Positions 1 to 10,835 are shown, numbered from the stretch's first letter. The stretch: 64,000 bases of DNA from an uncultured Bacilli bacterium (GCA_947623925.1 CANQID010000003.1:20788-84787), one strand, 5' to 3'. A program made the numbers and translations. The notes: generated by a model from the sequence alone, not told the origin.

Positions 1-307
1 ATCTTTTTTCTCCATCAGAATAATTAATTAAAGCAATGTTTGATGTTCTATTTGGGTCGTATTCTATTGAAGAAACTGTACCAATTATATTATCTTTATT
101 TCTTTTAAAATCGATAATACGATATTTTCTCTTTTCTCCACCACCACGATGTCTTAATGTAATTTTTCCTTGGTTATTACGACCACCATTTTTCTTTAAT
201 GTTACAACTAGTGATTTTTCTGGTGTATCTTTAGTTATTTCAGTATTAACTAATTTAGACATACCACGAGTACCATTAGTCATAGGTTTAAATGTTTTTA
301 TAGCCAT
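1..307 (-). CDS. rplB: 50S ribosomal protein L2, N-terminal part (runs off window start)
   Basis: Reverse complement reads [63 protein letters not shown], a classic L2 N-terminus; the plus-strand ORF 36..326 is its antisense shadow. Confidence 0.97.
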   Translation of the reverse strand, partial: MAIKTFKPMTNGTRGMSKLVNTEITKDTPEKSLVVTLKKNGGRNNQGKITLRHRGGGEKRKYRIIDFKRNKDNIIGTVSSIEYDPNRTSNIALINYSDGEKR

Positions 308-318
308 GATTACCCTCC

Positions 319-600
319 TTAGTTAAGTTCTATTGAACTACCTTCACTTAGTTTAACAATTGCTTTTTTTACTTTAACAGTTTTACCTGTGTAACGACCT
401 ACTCTTTTTTTCTTAGGTTTTACATTTATTGTATTAACGCTATCTACTTTTACATTAAATACTTTTTCTATTGCTTGTTTAATTTGAGTTTTATTTGCTC
501 TAACATCAACGCTAAATACAATAACATTATTTTTTGCTAAATCAGAACTTTTTTCTGTAACGATTGGTGCTTTTATAATATCTCTATAATTACTCATCAT
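319..600 (-). CDS. rplW: 50S ribosomal protein L23
   Basis: L23 motifs ([12 protein letters not shown]...[22 protein letters not shown]); position in S10 operon. Confidence 0.97.
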   Translation of the reverse strand: MMSNYRDIIKAPIVTEKSSDLAKNNVIVFSVDVRANKTQIKQAIEKVFNVKVDSVNTINVKPKKKRVGRYTGKTVKVKKAIVKLSEGSSIELN

Positions 601-1220
601 TAGATAAGCACCTCCTCTATTTGTTTAATAGCTTTTTCTGTTGCTATCATTTTATCTGCTGAAATTATATCTAAAACATTTATTTCATCAGCTTGTAATA
701 AAATAACATTTCTTAAATTACGAGTAGCTAAAATCATATTTTCTGATAATCCATCTACAACTATTAATACATTCTTTTCAGCTTTTAAATTTGATAGTAA
801 TGTTTTAACTTCTTTAGTTTTATTACTTTCTAATTCGAATTTATCTATAACTATTAATTCTTTGTCTTTTGCTTTGCAAGATAGAGCCGCTTTTAAAGCT
901 AATCTTCTTTCTTTGCGGTTCATTTTTTTGCTGTAATCTCTTGGATGTGGTCCAAAAACTACACCACCATGATACCAATGTGGAGCGCGTGTACTTCCTT
1001 GACGAGCACGACCTGTACCTTTTTGTCTCCAAGGCTTTGCTCCTCCTCCACTTACTTCTGAACGTGTTTTTGTATCAGCTGTACCTTGTCTTAATGAATT
1101 TCTTGATAAAGTAATTGCATCATACAATACAGCATCATTTTGTACTTCCCAGATTTCTTTTGATAATGTAATATCGCTTACTTTTTCACCTTTAGTATTT
1201 AATACAGATAATTTAGACAT
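600..1220 (-). CDS. rplD: 50S ribosomal protein L4
   Basis: [34 protein letters not shown] signature. Confidence 0.98.
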   Translation of the reverse strand: MSKLSVLNTKGEKVSDITLSKEIWEVQNDAVLYDAITLSRNSLRQGTADTKTRSEVSGGGAKPWRQKGTGRARQGSTRAPHWYHGGVVFGPHPRDYSKKMNRKERRLALKAALSCKAKDKELIVIDKFELESNKTKEVKTLLSNLKAEKNVLIVVDGLSENMILATRNLRNVILLQADEINVLDIISADKMIATEKAIKQIEEVLI

Positions 1221-1231
1221 CTATATTCCTC

Positions 1232-2026
1232 CTATTCTTCTGTAGCCTCAGAAGTTTCTGATTCTTCAGTAGTTTCTGCTGTTTCTAAAGTTTCTTCAGT
1301 TTCAACTGACTCTGTTTGTTCAACAGTTTCAACTGTTTCTTCTATTTCAGGAGTTGCATATGCATATGAGTTTAATTCCTCTACTTCATTAACTTTTCCT
1401 GGATTTTTAACAGAAGATTTTATAATTACTAAAGATTTTTTAGGTCCTGGTATATTACCTTTAACTAATATTACATTATTTTCTTTATCAACAGCTACTA
1501 CTTCAAGATTTTGAATAGTTACTGTTAATACTCCCATATGTCCTGGTAATTTTTTACCTTTAAAAACACGCATTGGTCTCATTGTTCCCATTGAACCTGG
1601 TCTTCTATGATAATGTGAACCATGTCCCATAGGTCCTCTACTTTGATTATGTCTTTTTATAACACCTTGGAACCCATGACCTTTTGTAGTTCCAGTTACA
1701 TCTACTACTTCACCAGGCTCAAAAATATCTACTGTTATTTCTTGTCCTAATGAATAGTTATTAATGTCTACACCTTTAATTTCTTTAAAGAAGCGCTTAG
1801 GTGTAGTATTTGCTTTGCTAGTATGTCCAGCAGAAGCCTTTGTCGCTAACTTTTCTCTCTTTGTATCAAAACCAAGTTGAATAGCTTCATAACCATCGTT
1901 TTCAATTGTTTTAATTTGAGTAACAATATTTGGTTCAACTTCAACAACAGTTACAGGAACTAATTTACCAGATTTTGTAAATACTTGAGTCATTCCAATT
2001 TTACGACCTAAGATTCCTTTTTTCAT
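1232..2026 (-). CDS. rplC: 50S ribosomal protein L3 with long acidic C-terminal extension
   Basis: [16 protein letters not shown]..., [32 protein letters not shown]; about 50 aa E/T-rich tail after the normal end. Confidence 0.97.
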   Translation of the reverse strand: MKKGILGRKIGMTQVFTKSGKLVPVTVVEVEPNIVTQIKTIENDGYEAIQLGFDTKREKLATKASAGHTSKANTTPKRFFKEIKGVDINNYSLGQEITVDIFEPGEVVDVTGTTKGHGFQGVIKRHNQSRGPMGHGSHYHRRPGSMGTMRPMRVFKGKKLPGHMGVLTVTIQNLEVVAVDKENNVILVKGNIPGPKKSLVIIKSSVKNPGKVNEVEELNSYAYATPEIEETVETVEQTESVETEETLETAETTEESETSEATEE

Positions 2027-2036
2027 ATTTTTCCTC

Positions 2037-2345
2037 CTATAATATTATTTTAATATCTACTCCACTTGGAATATCTAAATGAGTTAAAGCCTCTATAGTT
2101 TCCTTGCTTGGATTTATGATATCAATTAGTCTTTTGTGTGTTCTTTTTTCAAATTGTTCACGTGAATCTTTATACTTGTGAACTGCTCTTAAAATTGTGA
2201 TTTTTTCAATTTCAGTTGGAAGTGGGATAGGTCCACTTACTTCTCCACCTGTTCTTTTCACAGTTTCAATTATTGTAGCACAAGCAGCATCAACACTTTT
2301 GTGTTCAAATGATCTCAATTTGATACGAACTTTAGTTTTAGACAT
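2037..2345 (-). CDS. rpsJ: 30S ribosomal protein S10
   Basis: [41 protein letters not shown]. Confidence 0.98.
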   Translation of the reverse strand: MSKTKVRIKLRSFEHKSVDAACATIIETVKRTGGEVSGPIPLPTEIEKITILRAVHKYKDSREQFEKRTHKRLIDIINPSKETIEALTHLDIPSGVDIKIIL

Positions 2346-2349
2346 TTGT

Positions 2350-2470
2350 ATCCTCCTCTCGCCTATATCCAGTATAGACTTGCTCCGTGTAAAAACCTGA
2401 ATGCCAATTGTTTTATTACAACTTAACCTGGTGTTTCAGCAACCTCACACATCATAGCATGCCACACATT
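2350..2470 (-). promoter_or_regulatory. Probable S10-operon ribosomal-protein leader RNA
   Basis: Comparatively GC-rich leader directly upstream of rpsJ; minus strand reads GUGUGGCAUGCUAUGAUGUGUGAGGUUGCUGAAACACCAGGUUAAG...CAUUCAGGUUUUUACACGGAGCAAGUCUAUACUGGAUAUAGGCGAGAGGAGG, resembling Firmicutes S10 leaders as I remember them. Confidence 0.6.
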
Positions 2471-2730
2471 CAAAATTATACACAATTATTATATGAAAAT
2501 CAATAGATTTTTAGAATTTTTTTAATAATTTTTTAAATTTTGCATAAAAAAATTTTTCTGTACTTTTATCTTTATAATATATTTATCTTTATAATATATT
2601 TTTGTTCTATTTTTTGATAATTCTAAACTTTAAACTTACTACTTATTTTAACATTACATTTGTTAGAATAATTTTAATGCATTAAATTAAATATTTAATG
2701 TTTTTCATATAATTAAATGGGTGAGCATGC

Positions 2731-3057
2731 ATGAATCTAGTTCCTAATATAAACGCAAAAACATTCACTTTAAGTGCAATCGTGATTGGATATATATTAA
2801 TTGATAATTCAACCCCGGCAGAGCAAAATTCATTAGGAAACTGGTTTATGCTAATAGGGCAAGTTCTTTGTACAAATTCTGCACAACAACAAGTAATAAA
2901 CAATCGAACTAATAAATCAAATTCGTCTAATAGGCACATTATAAATGATGACAATATTAACAATTCTTCTGATAATGTTGAAGAACAAATAGAAATGATT
3001 AAAAAGGTGATAAATGCGATGAAAACCGAGATTGAAAATTTAAAAAACAAATTATAA
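2731..3057 (+). CDS. Conserved-looking small hypothetical protein with predicted hydrophobic segment and C-terminal coiled coil
   Basis: MNLVPNINAKTFTLSAIVIGYILIDNSTPAEQNSLGNWFMLIGQVLCTNSAQQQ... then polar linker and EEQIEMIKKVINAMKTEIENLKNKL; followed by hairpin. Confidence 0.6.
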   Translation: MNLVPNINAKTFTLSAIVIGYILIDNSTPAEQNSLGNWFMLIGQVLCTNSAQQQVINNRTNKSNSSNRHIINDDNINNSSDNVEEQIEMIKKVINAMKTEIENLKNKL

Positions 3058-3085
3058 AAAGCAACAATTAAATGTTGCTATCATG
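3055..3085. terminator. Bidirectional intrinsic terminator between convergent genes
   Basis: aaaaagcaacaattaaatgttgcta hairpin between converging ORFs. Confidence 0.6.
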
Positions 3086-3802
3086 GTTTAAATTATCAAT
3101 ATTTTCTTTGCTAATATGAGTTTCAAATTCATTATATGATTTGTTTATTTGTTCTTCTTCGTTTATATCTTTTATATTATTTTTCTTATTCATTTTATTA
3201 TTTATAGGTAAACTAACTATTTTTCTATATATTAAAATTAGAGATACTATTATAAAATTAAGTACGAACATTATTGTACTAGCTTGTATAAGAATTCTAA
3301 ATGTTTGATTTGAATATATAGACATTTGTGAAAAGAAATCCAAATTATTTTTTACCACTACATCTAATATCATGAAAAAAAACAAATACGTACAACAGAA
3401 ACAAAATACATTAACTACATTAATGAATAAATTTGATCTTGAACTTAAAAATTTTAATTTACTATATTTATCAAATAAACTTAATACTGTATTAATATTT
3501 AGCACTACAAACATTAAAAAATATATCGCTACATTTGGAAAATATATTAAATTAAATATTAAATCAACTAACTTATCAAAAAGATACAATAAAAATTTTC
3601 CATAATATCCAAATAGCAATATAATTAGAATTGCATATATTAAAAATAAGACATGCCTTACTTTTTTATTTTTTTTAATCATAAATACAATCATCATAAT
3701 CAAAGAAAGTGCAAAGAATATAAATAATTCTAAATAAAAAGGTGTTGTAAATATCAAAACTAATATAGAATAAAGATTTTGTAAAAAGTTAGTTTCTTCC
3801 AT
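3068..3802 (-). CDS. Hypothetical multi-pass membrane protein downstream of sortase
   Basis: Several hydrophobic segments; 244 aa ORF closely following the sortase gene. Confidence 0.75.
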   Translation of the reverse strand: MEETNFLQNLYSILVLIFTTPFYLELFIFFALSLIMMIVFMIKKNKKVRHVLFLIYAILIILLFGYYGKFLLYLFDKLVDLIFNLIYFPNVAIYFLMFVVLNINTVLSLFDKYSKLKFLSSRSNLFINVVNVFCFCCTYLFFFMILDVVVKNNLDFFSQMSIYSNQTFRILIQASTIMFVLNFIIVSLILIYRKIVSLPINNKMNKKNNIKDINEEEQINKSYNEFETHISKENIDNLNHDSNI

Positions 3803-3817
3803 TTTAACACCTTCTAT

Positions 3818-4480
3818 TTAAATTCTTTCAAAAATATATATTGATTGTAAAGTATTTGAGTTTTTTGTACAAGTAATTAAAGTTAATACTGTCTTACTAT
3901 TATTTCTATAAATTATCAAGTTCCCCGTTTTAGGTTGTGTGTAAACATTAACAAGTTCATATTTATATTCAACGTTATTGTATTTTATATAAGCAACATC
4001 TCCAATTTTTAAATCGCTTAATCTCTTAAAATATGCTCTATAACTTGTTCCATTGTGTCCAGCCAACATTACATTTCCTAATTCCTCATCCGGATAACTT
4101 GACTTAGATAAAATCATTACATTTTTATCTACTGTATTATTTTTAGAATTTTTATCATAAAATCCTTTTTCTAATTTTATTTTTGGGATTTTTAATACTC
4201 CTATATAAGATTCTTTGTTTGAAGTAGATTGACTATTTTTAGAAGGCTTTTCTTCATCATCAATTTGTTCATTATTTTCTTCTACTATTTCAGGCTGATT
4301 TTCTATTTGTTCATCTTTTTCTTCTAAATATTCTACTTTAACATCATTACTTGCGTCTAAAAGAGTTAAGGCCATTGTTTCAAAGGCCTTATTCTTTTTT
4401 TCATTTTTATATGGTATAAGAATAACTGTCAATCCTAAAACCATTAATATTAAAAATATAAATACAACTATTTTATTCAA
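3818..4480 (-). CDS. Sortase family transpeptidase (class D-like)
   Basis: IGVLKIPKIKLEKGFYD..., catalytic His in LAGHNGTSYRAYFKRLSDLKIGD and Cys in TLITCTKNSNTLQSIYIFER; adjacent to substrate-like protein. Confidence 0.92.
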   Translation of the reverse strand: MNKIVVFIFLILMVLGLTVILIPYKNEKKNKAFETMALTLLDASNDVKVEYLEEKDEQIENQPEIVEENNEQIDDEEKPSKNSQSTSNKESYIGVLKIPKIKLEKGFYDKNSKNNTVDKNVMILSKSSYPDEELGNVMLAGHNGTSYRAYFKRLSDLKIGDVAYIKYNNVEYKYELVNVYTQPKTGNLIIYRNNSKTVLTLITCTKNSNTLQSIYIFERI

Positions 4481-6660
4481 AATTGTTCACTTTTACGTTT
4501 TCTTATATAGAAATATGTTCCTGCTATTCCTGACACTAATATAACTCCCCCAACTACATAAATCATCATTGAAGTAAAGCTTCCAGTATCTGGAACAGGC
4601 ACTATAGTTAAACTATCATAGATTGTTACAACTTGTACTTTATCAGTACCTTCTACTGTGAAGGTAATAGGTTCTGCCTTATCATATCCTTCTGGTGCAG
4701 TTACCTCTTCCACTGTATATTCTTCCCCTATAATTAAGCGTTCAACTACATATGGCTCAGTAGTACTAATCCATCTTTCGATTACTTCACCATTTTTATT
4801 TTTTAAGACTAACTCTGCTCCTGCTATAATTTCAGAAGTATCCTTGTCTTTCTTTGGGAAAGTTACAGTTGTTGGTTTATTTACCATTACAACAGGTTTA
4901 TCTACTTTACCATCTTTTACGTCAAATACAACTGCAGTAGTTGTTTTTATATAACCTTTTGGTGCAATAGTTTCTGATAAAGAGTATGTTCCGTCCTTTA
5001 AGCCTTTAACTATATGAACTTTATCAGTTGAATCCCATTCTTCAATTACTTTTCCAGTAACAACATCTTTTAACACCAAATGAGCACCAGGTAGTTCTTC
5101 TCCTGTAGTTGCATCTTGTTTACTTATTTCAATTTCATTTAAAGCATTTTTCATTGTAAATGTATTTGCATCTGCAGAAGAAGTCGAAGATATTTTTCTA
5201 GTTACTTTTTCTTTATTTAAAACATATCCATCTGGTGCTTTCAATTCTTCTAATGTACATGTATCTCCAGGACTAATTTTATTACCTTTTGCATCAGTAC
5301 CATTTATATAAGTATATTCATTAGTTGTAGTAAACTCCTTACTATAACCAGATGTACAGCTAAATCTCATTTTTGCGCCACTTAAATTCTTACCATTTTC
5401 ATCTTGCTTTACTATTCTAATATTAACTTTGTAATTGATTGCTTTAAATTCTAAAGTTTCACCAGCTTTAAGAGTTTTAGTTTGTTTAATCATAGTAACA
5501 AATCCATCTGGCGTTTCTATTTCTTCTAATGTTACTGTTCCGGGAGCTAAATCATATACATCATGAGCATTACCATCAGTTGTCCATGTAAATGTTTTTC
5601 CAGTTGAATCTGTTAATTTTAATTTTGCACCACTTACAGGTTTATTATCTTCATCTACTTTTTCAACTTTAACATGAGTTCTTGTAAAAGATACTGTCTT
5701 ACCTGTCCCTATTGCTTCATCATATTTAATTGGTACTAATAAATTTTGATAATCATAACGATCTAATGGTTTAGTAGCAGATGTTTTGTATAAATATGTT
5801 TTATAAGTTGATCTTTTAACACTTGCAGTAACCGTAATGTTACCAGTTAATGAATTAAGTCTACTAACTGGTAAATTCAAAGTTATTGTCTTACCATTTC
5901 TACTTAGTACCCCAGATTCATCACCAAATCCACTTTTTGAAGAAATTGTAACATTATATATATTAGATACAGGTTCATCAGTATCAATTGTAATGGTAGA
6001 TGTAAGTTTTGTTCTATCACTTGAATAGTTCATACTATTACTACCAGTTAAAGCTATAGTTAATGAAGTTTTCTTGGCAGAAAGTGCATTATTAGCTAAA
6101 TTTTTTATTTTTGAATATAATTTATATTGATCTGTGTAATTTGTTGCTTCTAATGAAGCTTTCTTAAATGTTGCAGGTAAATTGCCTTCTTCACTATCTG
6201 AAACCCCATTTGCAAGATCTTGATACCACCATAAAGCAACTTGTGTAACATAATATGCTTGATCTTCAGTAACACCTAATTTTGCTGCTGTACCGTTTTC
6301 AATTAAATATAAATATGCATATTTAGTCTGTTCTGAAATTTTATTTAAAGTATATGCATCGTCACCCCATGCACCAACTTGATATGGTGTTCCTTGTTTT
6401 TCCATACAATATGCAGCTCTAGATTCTCCATTTACTGTTACATATTGTTTTGGAAGTTTAATGGATTCCTCCCAATTACCATCATTATCTTTAATAAAAG
6501 CTAACCAATCTTCACCGTATTCATCAGCCTGTGAAGTTTTTGTTTTATCTATTGTCACCGTACTAGGTGCTGTTTCAGCACTTACAGTATTTACAGCAAA
6601 AAAAACTGAAAATATTAATAATAACAAAGACATTTTCTTTAAAAATCCACTATTTTTCAT
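4477..6660 (-). CDS. Cell-wall adhesin: thioester domain plus about 4 CnaB/SpaA-type domains, VPDTG sorting signal
   Basis: Signal peptide; YCMEKQG...VTQVALWWYQ (thioester Cys/TQxA motif); repeated xKxDxxxxxxxxGAxLxL...EExxAPxGY units; C-term VPDTGSFTSMMIYVVGGVILVSGIAGTYFYIRKRK. Confidence 0.93.
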   Translation of the reverse strand: MKNSGFLKKMSLLLLIFSVFFAVNTVSAETAPSTVTIDKTKTSQADEYGEDWLAFIKDNDGNWEESIKLPKQYVTVNGESRAAYCMEKQGTPYQVGAWGDDAYTLNKISEQTKYAYLYLIENGTAAKLGVTEDQAYYVTQVALWWYQDLANGVSDSEEGNLPATFKKASLEATNYTDQYKLYSKIKNLANNALSAKKTSLTIALTGSNSMNYSSDRTKLTSTITIDTDEPVSNIYNVTISSKSGFGDESGVLSRNGKTITLNLPVSRLNSLTGNITVTASVKRSTYKTYLYKTSATKPLDRYDYQNLLVPIKYDEAIGTGKTVSFTRTHVKVEKVDEDNKPVSGAKLKLTDSTGKTFTWTTDGNAHDVYDLAPGTVTLEEIETPDGFVTMIKQTKTLKAGETLEFKAINYKVNIRIVKQDENGKNLSGAKMRFSCTSGYSKEFTTTNEYTYINGTDAKGNKISPGDTCTLEELKAPDGYVLNKEKVTRKISSTSSADANTFTMKNALNEIEISKQDATTGEELPGAHLVLKDVVTGKVIEEWDSTDKVHIVKGLKDGTYSLSETIAPKGYIKTTTAVVFDVKDGKVDKPVVMVNKPTTVTFPKKDKDTSEIIAGAELVLKNKNGEVIERWISTTEPYVVERLIIGEEYTVEEVTAPEGYDKAEPITFTVEGTDKVQVVTIYDSLTIVPVPDTGSFTSMMIYVVGGVILVSGIAGTYFYIRKRKSEQF

Positions 6661-6841
6661 ATTTCTACCATCCTATTCTAAGAATTATTATAACACACAT
6701 TCGACATATTTCAAGTATTTTTGACATTGATATATAAAAAAGTGTAAAGTTATTATTTATAATAAACATTTATATTATGTGTACAATATAAAAAAATATT
6801 TAACCTTTTAAAATTTTAAAAATTTTAAAAAAAGAACTAGA

Positions 6842-8854
6842 TTATTTATCTAATTCCTTAATCAATTCTTCCTTATTCATTTTAGAATAACCCTTTATTC
6901 CTTTTTCTTTAGCTAAATCTTTTAATTCAGTTAAAGTCAAATCCTCTAATGAAGCTGTCTTAAACTCACTAAAATCTTTTTCATCATCTTCATCAGGTAA
7001 ACAACCATTTTCAACTAAATAATCAATTTGTTCTTTTGTTATAGTTTCTTTTTCAAGTAAAGTTTCAGCAATTAAATCCAATAATTTTCTATTTTCCTTT
7101 ATTATTTCAACAGCTTTTTTATAACATTCATCGATTATTTTTCTCATTTCTTGGTCTATTTCATAAGCAACTTGAGATGAGAAATTTCTACTTTTATTAT
7201 AATCTCTACCTAAGAAAACACTACCTTCATCATTACTTTCTAATTGAAGTGGTCCTAAACTACTCATACCATATTCAGTTACCATAGCACGAGCAATTTT
7301 AGTAGCCTGTTGAAAATCGTTATGAGCACCTGTTGTAACTTCACCAAATATTAATTCCTCAGCTACTCTACCACCTAATAAACCTGTAATTCTTTCCAAT
7401 AATTCCTTTTTAGTAGAAGTAAATCTTTCCTCTTTTGGTTGCATCATAGTATATCCACCTGCATAACCTCTAGGAATTATAGTTATTTTTTGAACATCAT
7501 TTGCACCATCTAATTTTATACCTAAAACAGCATGGCCTGATTCGTGATATGCAACTAACTTCTTATCATTTTCAGTATATTTTTTAGAAACCTTAGCTGG
7601 ACCCATTAAAACCCTATCTTGAGCCTCATCTAATTCAGACATAGTTATACACTGTTTACCTCTTCTAACGGCAAGTAAAGCGGCTTCATTTAACAAATTC
7701 TCTAAATCAGCTCCACTAAATCCTACAGTTCTTGCAGCTATATAATCCAAGTTTATGTTTTTAGAAAATATTTTATTTTGAGCATGAACTTTTAATATTT
7801 CGGCTCTACCTTTAGCATCAGGTAAATTAACTTGAACTTGTCTATCAAAACGGCCTGGTCTAAGTAAAGCAGGATCTAGTACATCTGGTCTATTTGTTGC
7901 TGCAATTATAATAATACCTTCATTAGCACCAAATCCATCCATTTCTGTTAATAATTGGTTTAATGTTTGTTCTCTTTCATCATGTCCGCCACCAAGACCT
8001 GCGCCTCTTTGTCTACCTACAGCATCAATTTCATCTATAAATATTAAACAAGGTGCATTTTGTTTTGCTTGTTTAAACATGTCTCTAACACGGCTTGCTC
8101 CAACACCTACAAATAACTCAACAAACTCAGAACCACTTATATAGAAAAATGGAACATTAGCTTCACCTGCAACAGCACGTGCTAAAAGAGTTTTACCTGT
8201 TCCCGGAGGGCCTACAAGTAGTACACCTTTTGGTATTCTTGCCCCCATCTTTTGAAATTTAGCAGGGGATTTTAAGAAATCTATTAATTCCTCTACTTCT
8301 TGTTTTTCTTCAGTTAAACCTGCAACTTGTTTAAATGTTACTTTCTTGTTATTTTCACTTAAATGTGCTTTACTTTTTCCAAAGTCCATAGATTTATTTG
8401 CTCCACCCATTTGTCTACTTATAAAGAAGAAAGCAAAACCTATTAATATTACCATAGGTAATATATTTATAATGAATAATAATACTGGGCTAGATCCGGG
8501 ATCGTCAATAGTATCTAACTTAAAATTATATTCCTTTTGGAAGGAAAGTAATTCAGTTATTACTTCTTCAGCAAGTGGCATCTTAAAAGTAAAATACTCA
8601 TTTTCATTATATCCTTCCATTGTACCTTGAACTTCATACAATCTAGAATTTGAATTAGGTATAATTGTTATTTCTTTTACTTTATTTTCAGAAACTGCTG
8701 TTAAAAATTGTTGATAATCTATTACATTAACTTTTTGATTTGCAACATTAAAAAAATATAAAATTCCTAGCATTACTAAAAATAAGAATATATAAGGTAA
8801 TATACCTTTTTTAACTGCTTTTTTATTCACAAATCTCTTCCTTTCTAATAACAC
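6842..8854 (-). CDS. ftsH: ATP-dependent zinc metalloprotease FtsH with C-terminal Rho_N/SAP-like motif
   Basis: [37 protein letters not shown]-term [30 protein letters not shown]. Confidence 0.97.
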   Translation of the reverse strand: MLLERKRFVNKKAVKKGILPYIFLFLVMLGILYFFNVANQKVNVIDYQQFLTAVSENKVKEITIIPNSNSRLYEVQGTMEGYNENEYFTFKMPLAEEVITELLSFQKEYNFKLDTIDDPGSSPVLLFIINILPMVILIGFAFFFISRQMGGANKSMDFGKSKAHLSENNKKVTFKQVAGLTEEKQEVEELIDFLKSPAKFQKMGARIPKGVLLVGPPGTGKTLLARAVAGEANVPFFYISGSEFVELFVGVGASRVRDMFKQAKQNAPCLIFIDEIDAVGRQRGAGLGGGHDEREQTLNQLLTEMDGFGANEGIIIIAATNRPDVLDPALLRPGRFDRQVQVNLPDAKGRAEILKVHAQNKIFSKNINLDYIAARTVGFSGADLENLLNEAALLAVRRGKQCITMSELDEAQDRVLMGPAKVSKKYTENDKKLVAYHESGHAVLGIKLDGANDVQKITIIPRGYAGGYTMMQPKEERFTSTKKELLERITGLLGGRVAEELIFGEVTTGAHNDFQQATKIARAMVTEYGMSSLGPLQLESNDEGSVFLGRDYNKSRNFSSQVAYEIDQEMRKIIDECYKKAVEIIKENRKLLDLIAETLLEKETITKEQIDYLVENGCLPDEDDEKDFSEFKTASLEDLTLTELKDLAKEKGIKGYSKMNKEELIKELDK

Positions 8855-10191
8855 TTAAGTATTATATCACACTTTTCTGTTTTTTTAACATTAAATTTAG
8901 ATTTTTTAAGGCCCGGTATCCATAAAATTTCACCTGTTGAATCTATTACTATAGGCCAACTATCTCTTTTACTATAATCTACTTTAGAATCTATAAATAT
9001 GTCTTTTATTTTTTTACTGCCCGACATCCCTTTTACATATATTTTATCCCCATTTTTTCTATTTCTTACATACAAAGGTAATTTTATATCTTTTGAATTA
9101 AGTCTACATATATTATTATCATCACATTCAGATTGTTCTATCATTTCAATTGTTTTTCCATTTGGAAGAAAAACTTTTTCTGTTATTTCTATTTCATATG
9201 ATTTAGAATCTTTTATATTTTGTTCTATACTGATATTATTATATGATTTTATTGCTTTAAGATTATTAGGTAAATACACATATGTATTTGCTTTTTCTGA
9301 AGTAATTAATTTATATATTAATTCAACATGTTTATCAGTAATTAACATCAAATCATCTTGATATTTATTTTCTAATAACATATAAATTATTTTTTCTTGT
9401 ATTACTTTATCTAAATTTAAAAACTTTTCTATATTTAGTGTATTATTTACAATAACTTCATTTTGTATTGATTTTACTTGTTCTTCTATATATCTATTAT
9501 ATTCTAAAATTGTTTTACTAAACTTATAAAATTTATTATGAACGTTTTTATCTTCTTTTTTTAAAACAGGTACTACATATTTCCTATATCTATTTCTAGT
9601 ATAAACATCTTTAAAATTAGATTTATCTTCTACAAATTGTAGTTTATTTTCTTTTATATACTCATATATATCATCTTTTGTAACAGTTATAAGTGGTCTT
9701 AAAATGGTATAATTTGATTTTTTTACTTCTTTTGAAAACCCACTATACCCTTTAAATGTTGTACCTCTAACTATTCTCATCAATATTGTTTCTATTAAAT
9801 CATCTCCATGATGAGCAGTTAATAAATATTTTGAATTGTATTTTGATATTAAACTTTCAAAAAAATTATATCTTTTTATTCTTGCTTCATTATGGAAATT
9901 ATCATCTCCATAATTTTCTATTTTCATATATTCAAATATAACATCATTTTCTTTACAAAAATCTTCTACAAAAACTTTTTCTGATTCACTTTCAACTCTT
10001 ACATTATGATTAACATGAGCACATATAACATTTATATTTGTTTCTTTTTTAACTCTTGCCATTAAATGAAGTAATGTAATAGAATCTGCTCCTCCTGAAA
10101 CTGCTACAACAATATTTTCACTTTTTAAATTTTTAAATTTTTCAATTAATTCTTCGTAAACTTCTTGCATAACTATCCCCCTAACTACCAT
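8845..10191 (-). CDS. tilS: tRNA(Ile)-lysidine synthetase
   Basis: VVAVSGGADSITLLHLM PP-loop, TAHHGDDLIETILMRIVRGT. Confidence 0.95.
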   Translation of the reverse strand: MVVRGIVMQEVYEELIEKFKNLKSENIVVAVSGGADSITLLHLMARVKKETNINVICAHVNHNVRVESESEKVFVEDFCKENDVIFEYMKIENYGDDNFHNEARIKRYNFFESLISKYNSKYLLTAHHGDDLIETILMRIVRGTTFKGYSGFSKEVKKSNYTILRPLITVTKDDIYEYIKENKLQFVEDKSNFKDVYTRNRYRKYVVPVLKKEDKNVHNKFYKFSKTILEYNRYIEEQVKSIQNEVIVNNTLNIEKFLNLDKVIQEKIIYMLLENKYQDDLMLITDKHVELIYKLITSEKANTYVYLPNNLKAIKSYNNISIEQNIKDSKSYEIEITEKVFLPNGKTIEMIEQSECDDNNICRLNSKDIKLPLYVRNRKNGDKIYVKGMSGSKKIKDIFIDSKVDYSKRDSWPIVIDSTGEILWIPGLKKSKFNVKKTEKCDIILKCY

Positions 10192-10835
10192 TTAATAGGT
10201 TCTATGCCATTTTTAACTAAAATTTCATTTGTTCTAGAAAAAGGTCTACTTCCAAAAAATCCTTTATTCGCAGACAAAGGTGATGGATGCGCTGACTCTA
10301 TAATATAATGTTTTGGATTAGTTATCAACACTTTTTTACTTCTTGCATAACTACCCCATAATATATATACAACAGTAGAATCTTTTTCGTTTATTTTTTT
10401 TATTATAGAATCTGTGAATTGTTCCCAACCTATTCCTCTATGTGATAAAGGTGTATCTTTTACTACTGTTAAAACGCTGTTTAAGAGTAACACTCCTTGT
10501 TTAGCCCAATCTGTTAATTCATTTCCTTTTCTTACTATTTTTAAGTCATCATATAATTCTTTTAATATATTATTTAAAGATGGTGGTCTTTTAACTGAAT
10601 TTCTTACTGAAAAACAAAAACCATGTGCTTCATTTTCACCATGATATGGATCTTGACCTAATATTACAACTTTTACATCTTCATAATTAGTGTACAACAA
10701 AGAATTAAATATTTCCTCTTTTTTTGGAAAACAAATTTTAGTATTATATTCATTTTTTAAAAAACTTCTTAATTTTTTAAAATATTGTTTATTATATTCA
10801 TCTTTTAATACTAAATCCCAATTTTTTGAAACCAT
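10185..10835 (-). CDS. ung: Uracil-DNA glycosylase
   Basis: VVILGQDPYHGENEAHGFCFSV; SAHPSPLSANKGFFGSRPFSRTN. Confidence 0.97.
   Translation of the reverse strand: MVSKNWDLVLKDEYNKQYFKKLRSFLKNEYNTKICFPKKEEIFNSLLYTNYEDVKVVILGQDPYHGENEAHGFCFSVRNSVKRPPSLNNILKELYDDLKIVRKGNELTDWAKQGVLLLNSVLTVVKDTPLSHRGIGWEQFTDSIIKKINEKDSTVVYILWGSYARSKKVLITNPKHYIIESAHPSPLSANKGFFGSRPFSRTNEILVKNGIEPIKW

Noticed and set aside
36-326. Plus-strand 96-aa ORF at the window start
   Set aside because: Exact antisense of rplB; no family resemblance and the minus frame is unambiguous.
869-1114. Antisense ORFs inside rplD (841..1032 -, 869..1114 +)
   Set aside because: Shadows of the L4 coding frame; low-GC antisense frames are often open.
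2152-2167. TTGTTCACGTGAATCT in rpsJ as an additional parS site
   Set aside because: Only the CACGTG core and a few flanks match (about 4 mismatches of 16) and it encodes conserved S10 residues.
2563-2602. Duplicated TTTATCTTTATAATATA as a regulatory or CRISPR-like repeat
   Set aside because: Only two AT-rich copies with no spacer; simple-sequence duplication is sufficient explanation.
2682-3050. Minus-strand 122-aa ORF opposite 2731..3057
   Set aside because: Cys/Phe/Ile-rich antisense frame; the plus frame has a convincing coiled-coil and hairpin terminator.
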